A stretch of 64,000 bases of DNA. Source: Talaromyces rugulosus (taxonomy: Eukaryota; Ascomycota; Eurotiomycetes; Eurotiales; Trichocomaceae). Both the position numbers and the translations under genes were made by a program. Of this stretch, positions 23,646-34,181 are shown piece by piece (within the stretch, counting starts at the first letter, position 1; each line of letters starts with the position of its first letter). Where the stretch lies: assembly GCF_013368755.1 (NCBI RefSeq), contig NC_049563.1:5332001-5396000 (forward strand), read 5' to 3'. The notes beneath the pieces were generated by a model. The model did not search any database. It was given only the letters and a program-made list of their open reading frames with translations, and was not told where the DNA came from.

Positions 23646-26015
23646 TCAATAGAGGCGCATGCTGTGCCGAAAGCACCGAATCGCTTCCTCAATTCGAGCA
23701 GATTCATAGCCAACTCCAGAAAGGATCCCTAGAATCATTTTCGCCTTCTTCCAACAATTTTCATAATTCTTCTTGTCTTCGAGGAGGTCAAAGACAATGC
23801 ACAAGTACAAAAAATAGTAAACGTACTCAGATAGCCACAGTTTGGGTTCAAATTCCTCATCTGCGAGGGGATCACATCCAGCAACCAGCTCCACGATCCT
23901 GCACAGGCTATTGGCACATCCTTTCAAATGGTTAGATGTGAACTGCAGGGTGGACAAAACTCCATATGGCCTCAACAGCTCTGTGCAGAATGCAGGGTTT
24001 GAGTAGGTGTGGAAAATGATATCAATATGCTTCCGCACTTGAGGAGCCAGATCTGGGCTCATCTTCGCGATCTTCTTGGTGCTTGCGTCTTGGAATTTTG
24101 TGAAATTTTTCACAGCCTTTTCTCTCTCCTGGTTCTCTTTTGTAGACATGTATGTCTGATACCTGCACATAGCACACTTGCACATGAAGCCCATTTTTTT
24201 GAAGATGTACTGTCTGTCCTTGAGTGGCTTGGTGACATCAGCGTACGACTGGAACAACTCATCGCCTTTTTTGATACCTTTAGTGGCTCTGACAATCACA
24301 AAGTCTCCAATGAAGGTGCGGCCCACGTTTTCTAAACAGCTGTGGTTCATGTGAGATGTCATGACCCATACACCACATGCACCACCCCATGTCTCGCGCT
24401 GATCATCCTTTTCTTTCTCTTTCGGCTCTTCCTTCTCTTCTAAACCTAGAGGGACACCTTCGAGCTCAAGCAAATTGTTGCCGACAATGTTGCTTACAGT
24501 GAAAGCATCGATTATTGGCTGGCCCTCCGGTGTATAACGGATGTTCGAGGACCGCTTGCCTCTACCGCCTGAGTCGAGTTGCATGATAGAATTAGCTGTG
24601 GACGGGTTGTCGTAAATGAAGCGGATTAGTTGACAAGGCAGTTGAGCTCTTGGGCCGCTGAACACTTCCTTACGGACAGTGTTGAAAGTCAAATAATACC
24701 TTTTCGGGGTATCGGTCGTAACCACAAAGGCCTTTTCGCAGAGCAAAAGCTCACCTTGGCGAATGTCTCGTGTCGCAAAGAGCCCCCTTCCTTTGGCAGG
24801 GTCGCGGCATTGGAGGATCTGCACAGGACCAATGTAGTCGGCATGATCTAGGCGAGCTACGTCTTCCGAACGGGCTTTGTCTTCCATGCTACGAAAGTCA
24901 TAGTCTCCCCGGGAGGACTCCCTCAGACGATCCAAACATTCGTCCAAGAGGTTGTTTGCTTCGTCCAGATCTGGGTACTCGGCGATCAAATCCTCACAGG
25001 CTCTAGCTGACTTATCGAACCGTCGAAGGAAGTAAAAAGCCCGCGCTTTCAAAAACATTGCTTTTTTGTTCTTTGGAAGACATTTTAATACCTCCTCACA
25101 ATCACTGATTGCGCCTTCGTATTGAAATATCTTGAGGCGACAGACAGCCCTGTTTGAATGTAACGCAACCCACATGTCGAGGTTTTGCTCCTTCAAAGAC
25201 TCGTTTTGCTGTAGTGCTGTTGTGTACTTTGTACAGGCCCACTGGTGTTTTTTTTCGCTGAAGAGAGTGTTACCTTGGTCCTTCAACACTTCGCAAGTCA
25301 AAACGGTGTCCATGTTTTCTGGCAGTGCGGGCCATGAAAACTGCTTGACAAGATTATGTTCATGGTGAAGCATAATAATATCTGAAGGATGGTCACACCG
25401 TACACCATAGTAGCCATATACACCGAGGGTATAATATGGAGCCCGGATCAACACATACGAGTTGATTGGTAAAAATGCCTGATCGTCGAGGTCATAGTTC
25501 ACATTGAATAGTGTAAGTGTGTCAGCCAGACCTTCGTGATCTTCAACGATAGTCTTGATGCCTGTTTTACGGACAGGGTCTGTGATCGTTCTGTTATCTT
25601 GTTAGTAACTGTCATCTAAACTTAGGCTGATTGCCACTTACCGCAAAACAATGTAGTTGTTTCTATGAATGATCCCAACAAGGAGATCATTCACAGTGAT
25701 TGGTGTGAGACTATCCAGTCCTTTTGACGATGGTTTGTATTCACTTGTAATAACAGTCTTAAAGGCTTTAACATAGTCGCTAGGTAGCTCTTTAGTGTCT
25801 AAAGCCTGGTCTTTTTGCTGGTTATCGATCAGGTCAGCACGTGTAGAGCGTTGTCGCGGCTTTTTCCCTTTTTGACTGGCAGCAAGTTTTGCATACTTCT
25901 GCTCCTTAAACAGCTCTGTTTGAAGTGAGTCTGTTGTGAAGTCTTCTGGCGGAGGTGGTTTGGAGTGATGCAGCTTAAGGGCAGCCTCCTTCAGGAGGTC
26001 TGGTAAGGTGTCCAT
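23646..26015 (-). CDS. TPR and SET domain protein (SMYD-like)
   Basis: Two exons, 25642-26015 and 23646-25590 (51-bp intron), giving 772 residues. The N-terminal 240 residues form a conserved fungal region (TPITVNDLLVGIIHRNNY, then NSYVLIRAPYYTLGVYGYYG). Tetratricopeptide repeats occupy about residues 250-370 (KDQGNTLFSEKKHQWACTKY, then NRAVCRLKIFQYEGAISDCE). A split SET domain follows: KGRGLFATRDIRQGELLLCE, the NHSC motif (MTSHMNHSCLENVGRTFIGD), GDELFQSYADV, and a post-SET cysteine cluster MCKCAMC. The methyl-donor and lysine-channel motifs look intact, so it is probably a lysine methyltransferase. Histone versus other substrate is open. A charged linker (EEKEEPKEKEKDD) interrupts the SET domain. 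Confidence 0.9.
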
Positions 26016-26659
26016 GGGGGATAGGCCAGGTGGTTATTTCATCATCTCAGAGGAGTGCCGATCGTGTTTTGGGTCTGTGTGAGTGAGAGTGGCCCAGTAT
26101 AAGCGAGCAGGGCAAACAGAGGGGGGCACGTGATTCAGAAGTCACAAGTCACCCATCCACTTCTGTTATTCACCTTTTCACGTCAAACACATCTTATTAG
26201 TGAGTACAGGAACAGAGCAAGGCTTTATCAGATATCCCATTGTAATACTAAAGAATTCTAGCATAATATAACAATCTTAAGCCTTAAATACCTTCTAGTA
26301 CGTTTAGATAGCTTCGAAATTGATTGATAGACGCCATGGCTTTAGAGCAAAGTATGAATCTTACTAAGAGGGACATAGAAGACAGAGATATTCAATTTTC
26401 TTTGTTCTGTAGCACCTCACTACCCCGCTGCTCCACTTCTTGGTTTGCTATGTTGATTACACGTGATCAGTAAAAGTGATATAATGCAGTGAATTGTAAT
26501 ATTATGTCTTTACAGATATTCTCTAAGAGCTTTTTGAACAAAGTGAAAGATCACAAATTTCACCACTAACACATTAACTATGGAAACAGACACAAAATTG
26601 AGTAATGTAATATCCTTGCTCTATTCCACACGAAATAGCATACATGATTAAAATCTGAA
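26016..26659. other. Intergenic spacer
   Basis: Upstream of the TPR-SET gene, with a CACGTG core at 26127-26132 about 110 bp from its ATG. The remainder is AT-rich and shows no ORF or repeat. Confidence 0.5.
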
Positions 26660-27760
26660 TCAAGAGACCAGAAGTGTCAATGATTCTGGCTGCTGTAACA
26701 AAATCAGTGGCCCAGCAATAACAGTATCCTCAGTCGGCGCTCCAGGTTCACTCGCAATAACGGCCAAAATCAACCCGACCTTCTTGTCAAATTGCTCTGG
26801 GATACGAGAAGTGTGTTGAGCGGTATCAAATGGTACGGTAATGTTGTTCACTCCATGGAAAAAGACTGCATGGTATTCCTTGTCGCTGTTAAAAATCGGC
26901 TGATTTGTCTCATCGGGGAAGGTAAATTGGATATGAGCGCCAGGGTGACCAGTCGTAAAATTCCGGACAAACTCCAGCGACGGGAGATGTTGATTTGGAG
27001 ATGGATAAGGAGGGTTCTCCTTTGGACAGCTTCCTGGCACGATGAGCGAATTTGTGAGATCAAGAATCTGGTTCGCATATGGATAGACGGTGTCAGACGG
27101 GCCAGCGAATGGGTTCACGTTCCAGACGTCAATCAATGCCCACGAGTTGTGTCGAGATTCAGTTTCAGCAATCGCAACCAAAGCCGACTTTGTAGCGCTC
27201 AATTTGGCCTGGTCGATGAGCCCTGTAAGAAAGGCCATGCTAGAAAGCTCTAGCAAGACTTGTGTTGCCAGGTATGTCTCGGCATTGTTGTCAAAGCCAT
27301 AGTCATACTGACAAGGCCCTGGTTTGAGGGACTGATTGGAAATACTGTCCTGGAAAATGCGTATATGACCGGCCTCGTTGTCGCGGATCTGTTGGATGCG
27401 GTCATAGGTGGTGTTGGGCAGACCGAGTTTCGTAAAGTCTGCTGTTGAAAAAGCCTCAGCGCCTTGTTGATAAAAGCTGTAAATTGCCCACTCGGCACTG
27501 AGGAGGTTTTGAAAGAGGTTATCGTCGTTTACAGAAGAAACGTTTCCGCCGGCTGGCTCGATGGCAGGGATGGGTTTGAGATATTTGGGTTCAAGAGGCG
27601 TTTCTTTGCCCAAGTAGGTCGCAAACAGAGGTGATTCACCGGGAACTGGGTCCGATCTTCCATTCAAATTTCTTGAAACTTGAGGATTGTGAAGACCATT
27701 TGTTGGGAGAGCGGCGATACCAGCGATCAATACAAAACCGGTTGCGAGAACAGAGGCCAT
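26660..27760 (-). CDS. Secreted Rds1-like ferritin-fold protein
   Basis: Single exon, 366 residues. The ATG at 27758-27760 is chosen because it opens a clean signal peptide (MASVLATGFVLIAGIAALPT); the longer frame upstream would bury it. The mature part is a ferritin-like domain, as in stress/starvation-responsive Rds1-type fungal proteins. Helices carry a full set of candidate di-iron ligands: Glu 90 (LLSAEWAIYSF), Glu 129 and His 132 (NEAGH), Glu 171 (LELSS), and Glu 201 and His 204 (ESRH). A C-terminal beta-rich domain of about 130 residues follows, with several NxS/T sites (VRNFTTGHP, NNITVP). Divergent from a PEX11-like gene. Predicted extracellular or cell-wall location; the biochemical role in the family is not established. 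Confidence 0.85.
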   Translation of the reverse strand: MASVLATGFVLIAGIAALPTNGLHNPQVSRNLNGRSDPVPGESPLFATYLGKETPLEPKYLKPIPAIEPAGGNVSSVNDDNLFQNLLSAEWAIYSFYQQGAEAFSTADFTKLGLPNTTYDRIQQIRDNEAGHIRIFQDSISNQSLKPGPCQYDYGFDNNAETYLATQVLLELSSMAFLTGLIDQAKLSATKSALVAIAETESRHNSWALIDVWNVNPFAGPSDTVYPYANQILDLTNSLIVPGSCPKENPPYPSPNQHLPSLEFVRNFTTGHPGAHIQFTFPDETNQPIFNSDKEYHAVFFHGVNNITVPFDTAQHTSRIPEQFDKKVGLILAVIASEPGAPTEDTVIAGPLILLQQPESLTLLVS

Positions 27761-28409
27761 TTTCGAGGTGTCTTTGATTTGTGAGTAGTGATACGAGAAA
27801 ATGTTGATTTTGATTGAGTTCATACCTCTTAGTCGTCGCAGAAGATCCCCCCATTTATACATTTTCCAGAGTCAAAAGGTCTTTATAAAACCTTACGCGG
27901 TTGCCTGATACTCGAAGCTTTCCCATTTGGGTCACCTCTGCGAACATTCCCTCTCCTCATACTTCACCAACCAGACGCTCGACAGCAAAGAATAGACCCA
28001 TACAATTATGCAACTAGAATTTCCCTTTTGGGATACTGCTGGTGGTAGTCGTGCTCAGCTCAGTACGCTAGGCCAATTCGGGTGTGTTCTGCGAGTGGCT
28101 TTGCTGTGGCCCAGGGGAAGAAACACGCCCGAAATCAGTTCTAGCCTGATTTCCCTTGCTGTTCGAAGAAATCTGGGTCGGATTAGTCAGAAAACGTAGT
28201 TAAAGCTTGTTCTCATTGTTGATCTGACAGTGGCAGCGCAAAGTTGCGGGTCTGCACGCGTAGTGTCGAGTTGTTGGTAATCGGCCCCGCCGGATCTGCC
28301 CTCCTCCCCTTTAACAACGTCACTCCAAAAGCCGCTCTTCGATAGACGGCACTATCAGCCCCGATTATCCTTTTAAATTATACTCCGTAAGCTTGAATTG
28401 ATTTACGAG
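27761..28409. other. Divergent promoter, Rds1-like and PEX11-like genes
   Basis: Two stress-response-element-like pentamers are visible: CCCCT at 28306-28310 and AGGGG at about 28112-28116. They fit the stress responsiveness known for Rds1-type genes but are short and could be chance. No ORF of coding character. Confidence 0.4.
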
Positions 28410-29270
28410 ATGACTGTCCAACAGCAGCAGTCTCCCCCGAAGCCTGCATGGAAACAGTTCTCGAATTTCGCAAACGGGCATCCTCTCGGCATCGAAAAGA
28501 CATTGAGGCTTATCCAGGCGATCTGCCAGATTCTCTCGTCTAGTATATTCGTGTCGTATATTCCAAATGCTGTGTATGCTGTAGGGTGTTCATCGGCCAG
28601 GAACCAGATCGCTTTGGGTTGGTTTCTTCCCTGTTAGTCTGTCCGGCCACATCCTGATTCGCTGCTTTAGCTCGCCGATACTTGAGGTTTTTCAAATTCA
28701 TTGAATCTTTCAATTCTGGATATGCGGCGTGGCAGGTCCCCGCTCTCACAGGGACAGATTCCATCCGGAAGATTGTTATTGTCGCCAAGTGGTCCGTTTT
28801 CGGTGTCTATTATGCGATGGAAGATTTGACCATTGTATGTTATCCTGCTTTCTATTCTTCGGTCACAGTCACAGAAAGAGCTAATAGAGTAGCTCGACGC
28901 TATGGGAATCTGGGCAACTCCCTGGGCTAAAGATACTTTTGTTGAAAGCAACAAATGGTGGTTCTACGCCATCGCGCTGAGCTTGATCGGTTCGACATTC
29001 AGCCTCTTCTTCCCACCGCCCGAGTTTAGAGGGAAGCCTCAACAATCTCAGAAATCTGGGAATACGGAGACAGAAAAAACACCCGCTACAGAACAAACAA
29101 AATTGGACCTGACACCCATTGTAAAAGGTATTATCGTTGACGGATGCGATATTTTGCTGCCGGGAAGCTTTCTTGGATGGATCCAGGCGACCCCAACACA
29201 GGTCGGCGTTGCTATGGTAGTTAGCACGCTGGTGACTTCGAAAGATATATGGGTCAAGGCGAACATGTGA
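28410..29270 (+). CDS. PEX11-family peroxisomal membrane protein
   Basis: Peroxin-11-like proteins elongate peroxisome membranes before fission. Three exons, 28410-28617, 28671-28834 and 28893-29270, giving 249 residues, the usual size. Conserved helices are visible: GIEKTLRLIQAICQILSS near the N-terminus, RRYLRFFKFIESFNSGYAAW across the first splice (the PEX11 amphipathic region), WSVFGVYYAMEDLTILDAM across the second, and FYAIALSLIGSTFSLFF as a hydrophobic segment. A C-terminal part (LDLTPIVKGIIVDGCDILLP) gives a further hydrophobic stretch. The canonical ATG is 28410. It resembles the divergent second/third PEX11 paralogues of filamentous fungi more than the main one; the exact subclass is uncertain. 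Confidence 0.8.
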
Positions 29271-29458
29271 ACGAGACATGTACGGATGTCTCTTCTGCGC
29301 CACAATGGCCCACATGGCAGACTACATTAGCGGTTGAAATACATGCGGGTAAATGCCAGCGAGTCATAATAGATATGAGGATTATATTAAGCGTTATATT
29401 AAGCGGGGCGAGTGAAATGTTATACAGAAAACACAGAGGTGGCCGATTAGAAAAAACA

Positions 29459-30598
29459 TTACTTTCCACCCTCTGATCCGACAATCTTACTGAAAATATC
29501 AGCTGTATGCTCCCACACCTTCTTTCCCACGCCGTTATCCAGATAATCCTTCACCATCATTGACGAAGCTTTCTTTTCGTTGAGAACTGCAGTGTCGAAT
29601 CCCACTCTGTAAGCTCCACTCCCACGTTCGCCATCTGCGCCGACAGTCTCAGCATTTTGATTCTTTGGCGCAAAGATTGGATTTGTCGCCGCGTATAAAT
29701 GTCTTTCTCCTGCCTCTGCAAGAGGTATAATTCCAAAACTGGAGGTTGGGAAGGGTTTCAACAGCATAAACGCGCCGCTTATAATGCCTCTAATCAGTGG
29801 GTTGATCTCCCGCGCTGCGTTGGTCAGCACGGCACCCGGATTGCAGTGCAAAAAGCTCACTCCAGGATTGGCAGCGGCGTAGTGAACCAACGACAAAGAG
29901 TTCATGGTGATGGAATGCCCCGCGGCATTGGGTAGATTGTAGTTTGTTTTCAGGTCCAAATCGGATTCAACAAGCTTGCCCTCATTTCCGGGGCCGAGGA
30001 TGGAAACGACTCGCGCGAGACCGCCTGAGGAGGCTGCGAGATTGAGCTGGGGGAGCAGATTCTGGATGAAACGCATGCGAGCGTAGTAGTGAAGACTTAA
30101 TTTCCTGTCAATACCCTCACTCGTTTCTATAATCAGAATTAGAATTGGGTTTGCAACATGCAAAGAAAATCAACAGGGTTCATACCAGTTCGCCCTTGCA
30201 TAGTAAGGACTCCAGGGGTCATAAAGAGGAGATTGACCTTCTCCTCCTTTTTGCTAATCTCCTGGCATGCGACGTCCACACTTTTCAACAATGAGATATC
30301 GCTTTTGACAAAGTCTACTGTAGCAGAGTCGTTGATCGAGCGCAGTTCTGAGATGATCGACGACGCCTGCGACTCGTTGCGGCCGATCAGATAGATGTGT
30401 GGAGCGACAGCTTGGCGAGTGAACTCGCGAGCTGTAGAAAACCCAATACCACTAGTGCCACCAACTGTTAATGAGTTAGCCAGCTGCTTATTGTATATGA
30501 TAGCATTGCATGCTGTACGCACCGAACACAGCAACGAGGCCTGAACCAAGGCTCTTAACCGTCGCGTTGTGTGCGCGAATCTCGGAGAGAGACACCAT
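29459..30598 (-). CDS. Short-chain dehydrogenase/reductase with atypical active site
   Basis: Three exons, 30523-30598, 30186-30464 and 29459-30126, giving 340 residues. The cofactor loop VGGTSGIGFSTAREF (TGxxxGIG class) straddles the first splice. IYLIGRNESQASSIISEL and a Ser-Asp pair (FVKSDISLL) complete the NAD(P) half, and LLFMTPGVLTMQGRTETSEG corresponds to the NNAG region. Where classical SDRs have YxxxK this protein has GHSITMNSLSL, so the catalytic Tyr-Lys pair is missing; the closest nearby tyrosine cluster is LHYYARMRF. The C-terminal half continues VSFLHCNPGAVLTNAAREI. It may be a divergent enzyme or a non-catalytic NAD(P)-binding protein. No pathway partner is evident; a PEX11-like gene lies convergent to it. 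Confidence 0.82.
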
Positions 30599-30930
30599 AG
30601 CTTAGTGTTGTCAGGAGAGTCTGAAATCGATAAGATTATTCGTCCTGATCACAATAGGACGTGCGAACAGAGCAGTATAGATAAATATTCTTCAGTTGAA
30701 GGACGACATGGAGAGCTGAGCTTTTTATCAGTTGACGCGGTCCATTTCGTCCGGCGTCAACAGGCAATCATGCACCGTAAGCACACCTTCCCGTAAGCGG
30801 TTAGACTCGAGGTCCAACCGGGATGACGTCACGCAATATCAATTGAAGAGTCGTGATAGTATTCGACCATATATATATATGTACATCAATCGACACGTCT
30901 AAACTATGTTACATTCCCATGAAACGAGGT
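30599..30930. other. Intergenic spacer
   Basis: SDR promoter and 3' flank of a Zn2Cys6 gene. Contains an AT dinucleotide run at about 30869-30881. Nothing else. Confidence 0.5.
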
Positions 30931-32350
30931 TCACCCCCATAATTTCCTCGCTAGGCGCTGCTGCATGACTTCGGCGCGGTCCGACGCCCACCAGCAACCC
31001 TGTTTCGGCAGTAAATCCTGCACCATCCGGTAAAAGTAGTACAAAAGTAAGAGAGCCCGCGAGTCGTTGTCATGGAGCATACTCAAAAAATTGGGATGAA
31101 ACATGAGAGAGAATGTATAAACCACTCTTGAGACGTCGTATAGCAATTCGGGTTGTATGTCAAGAGCGGAAGAGGATGTATTCTCCCCAATTGGAGTTGT
31201 CGAGTCTTCTCCTTTTCCTGGTAAGAGCGAAAGAAGGATCGAGAGACGCGCGGCAACGTTCATGTATGCATCATATGCACATATTGGAAAATCAATTGGA
31301 GTCGGCTGGATATCACTATATGTACTTTCCCTGGGCTGTGTCTTGGCTGAAATTAACTGATCCGGTAATTGGCGGGCATGGCAATCGGAAATCTTATCAG
31401 GTTGGTTATAGAATCCGGCAAGAAGACATTCAAGCTCGAATGGATTGCGCCCTAGAGACAATGCCACCCTTTCAATAGCTTTAATAGGTCGGTGTACGAT
31501 CGTCCGCGAAAATAAGGATATCTTAAATAGCGGACCCCACTTGTCAGAAGAAAAGAGGTGTCGCATACCACTGGCCAGTCCTATCAGTTGGTCATCCGAT
31601 GCTCGATATAAAAGCCCTTCATTCGACTCTTTAGTAGGGTTTTCCGTAGCCAAAGCATCGGGACTAGACCAGGCTTCGTAGTAAATCAAAGCAGAAGTAG
31701 CGAGAATAGCATCCGAGTCATCATCAATGGCTCCCTTACCTAACGACTCTCGGAAAAGGCGGAGGGCGCAGGACAAGTGTTTTTGGGACTGTATTTTATA
31801 ATGTGTATTTTTTGACAAGAAAGCGAGATGGCTCGCAGATACGGATAGAACAGCATGCATGAGATAGTCATATCCGAATGCAAGTCCGACCGCGTCTTTC
31901 CACACGGGAGCCACAAGGGGTAGGGTCCGATAGGTCGATATCTGAAAATGATGAAATAGGTACATGTCCTCAAGGTTAATGGTGTTATCCTTTGTTGGTG
32001 GTAGTGGCAATGGCGTCAAAGATGACGAAGGTGCCGGGGATTTTATGAAATGGTGCCATTGTCGCCGGGAACCGCTGCATGCGTCTCCTCTGTTCAAACA
32101 CCTATTACATGAGGGATAATTTTCGTCACACTATAAATATACGTGAGAAAAAAAAGAATCTACAGAATACAATGGATGGAACCGTGTGGGATCTGTATAC
32201 CTTGACTCTCCGTTGCTTGCAATTAGAGCAGCCGTGTCTGGATTTGAAGTGCGGTCTCTTGCTTCTTGGTTCGAATGGTTTGCCAGGAACCTCTGTCATG
32301 CTATGTTTGTCAAAGACATTTGTTAGATGGTGCATATTTTTATTTGACAT
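30931..32350 (-). CDS. Zn(II)2Cys6 transcription factor
   Basis: Two exons, 32201-32350 and 30931-32130 (70-bp intron), giving 449 residues. The zinc cluster has Cys 41, 44, 51, 58, 61 and 68 (HGCSNCKQRRVK, then CDENYPSCNRCLNRGDAC). As in the 16.6-kb gene, the intron separates cysteines 2 and 3, so both belong to the same Upc2-like architecture. The body is a fungal regulatory domain (HHFQISTYRTLPLVAPVWKD, then YLMHAVLSVSASHLAFLS). An alternative start at 32299 (MTEVPGKPFEP) would remove 17 residues. Regulated genes are unknown; the adjacent SDR is a candidate simply by position. Confidence 0.87.
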
Positions 32351-32796
32351 GTTGTAAGCAATTTTGTTAGAACATAGGCAGAGTGTGATCCGTCATGGAC
32401 GAGCTGGACGGCTTAATGACGGTGGACATGACCAGGCAGTGTAAGCACTAACCTATTCGTGGTTAGCGCAATGCTACTTACTATTTCCTAAAAAGGAAAT
32501 CGTCTTCCAACGGGCACTCTTGTGGGTTTCTTGAGATGGATTACGTAGCAATAACTTATGGGAGACTACTAAAGAAATTAGTGAGAATGGCATTTCGTGC
32601 AAATTAAGGGGGACAGATAACCCGACTCTTTCCCATTGAGATAAACAAAACCCAACCAAAGTTCTATCTGTACATGCATCATGGTGAAGGTGAATCACTT
32701 CCTTCATATGAAAAATGCTCCAATCCCCCTACGTATGGCAACAAATCAAGCTCGCTGTCACCGTACACCCTCGTCACTTTAACTAACAAGCTGCCT
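32351..32796. other. Intergenic spacer
   Basis: An ATTTCC...GGAAAT inverted repeat (about 32483-32500) is the only structure noticed. No ORF of coding character. Confidence 0.5.
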
Positions 32797-33633
32797 TCAC
32801 TTTCCATGAGGTCTGTGACATATGTCTTGCATAGGCCGACCGTTACAATCATCGACGTGGAAGTCGTAATTACCATGAGAATCCCAATGAATCAATGAAG
32901 TATGTGGGCATATTTGTATTGGATTGGTATCTGGGCCAGCGCGCACGTGTGGGCGTATTATTTGACACCGATATTCGAAATCAAAACACAATTGGAAATT
33001 AGGACGACCGCCAAATTTTCGGGAATAACCGACACTGCTCGCATCTTTTTTATAGCCTCTGATATCAACTTCAATCTTGCTAAATATTGGATGTTCAGGA
33101 AATGCACTACAATGGTGCAGGAATTCCCCAGAGTTCGATATTCTGTATGTCATACTGTTGGAAGTAGTGAAATCTGTTGTTCCCAAGTCATAGAAACCCC
33201 AAAAGGAGTTCCAGATGTACCAGGCATCAATGATTGTGATGTTGATACATGGACACAGATTGAAAATGCCACCATCCCACAAACACATGCTATAAGGGGA
33301 TTCATCTCTCCAACTTGGGTGGCGAAGGACATTTTTGATCTTGTGTAAATTGCAACAATGGGAACAGGGAGTTACACGCTCATCCTGTATCAGTTGTAAG
33401 AAACGCATTTTCTGTGTGGGAACAATCGTGGACTCGTCCGGGTCATTTGGGAACCCCTCTAATATGCATGGGGGTAAAGTATAGTAAATAGCAGTACAAG
33501 AGAGGCGAAATGCGAATTGGGCGGCCGGCTCGAGGTGCTTGTCTATTTCGTATATAACGTCTGCTGGAAGTTCGAGAAGATTTGATTTTTGCGGTTGAGG
33601 GTCTCTTTGAGAATCCATCGTAGGTTTAAACAT
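32797..33633 (-). CDS. F-box-like fungal protein
   Basis: Single exon, 278 residues. Near the N-terminus is an F-box-like stretch: NLLELPADVIYEIDKHLEPA, followed by FAFRLSCTAIYYTLP (about residues 18-55). This suggests a substrate adaptor of an SCF ubiquitin ligase. The rest contains many Cys, His and Trp residues (TPCSHCCNLHKIKNVLRHPS, then MCLWDGGIFNLCPCINITI), the pattern common in large lineage-specific fungal F-box families, and no known C-terminal repeat. The ATG at 33631-33633 starts the frame; the ATG of MDSQRDPQ five codons later is an equally good start. Flanking DNA is AT-rich and the gene may be young. Confidence 0.6.
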   Translation of the reverse strand: MFKPTMDSQRDPQPQKSNLLELPADVIYEIDKHLEPAAQFAFRLSCTAIYYTLPPCILEGFPNDPDESTIVPTQKMRFLQLIQDERVTPCSHCCNLHKIKNVLRHPSWRDESPYSMCLWDGGIFNLCPCINITIIDAWYIWNSFWGFYDLGTTDFTTSNSMTYRISNSGEFLHHCSAFPEHPIFSKIEVDIRGYKKDASSVGYSRKFGGRPNFQLCFDFEYRCQIIRPHVRAGPDTNPIQICPHTSLIHWDSHGNYDFHVDDCNGRPMQDICHRPHGK

Positions 33634-34181
33634 CGTTTTTAGAAGTGAGATAATTTGATTGGATGAATATTAATAGATTTATATTAAGCTTCATCAAAGG
33701 TATTACGATATTTCTATATATTTTATAATGTTCTACAAGTTGTCATATCGCACTGTTTGACAGGAGCCTAGAAGCCAGAACAACATATTTGCCGGACTAT
33801 ACCGAGTCTTTAAATATTCCCATAAACTGCTGTGACATTTGGTGAGCTGGTAGTTTCATAAACAAGAACAAAGAAAGGTTAAAAAAGAAGCTGCAAGTTG
33901 CGCATTCCAAACGTCACAAAGAACCTCGGACGAGATGAGACCGAGAATGATATGGTAAATGAAACAGATTTTTCTTGAATTAATATTTAACCATTAAGAT
34001 TTTTGTTATTGTCACAAACGATAACGTAGTGAGAGACATTTAATTCTCAAGTCGTTCCAGACCGGTTTTAGACACATGTAGTATAGTCGTTTTCAACAAA
34101 TTACCCTTTAGTGGTGAGGTCATTGATGTGATAGAAGGAAATAAGATAGCGTTCTTAATACACCAAATAAACAAGCCACAA
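33634..34181. other. AT-rich spacer
   Basis: Promoter side of the F-box gene and 3' flank of guanine deaminase. Strongly AT-rich at 33650-33730 and 33950-34020. No ORF or repeat recognised. Confidence 0.5.
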
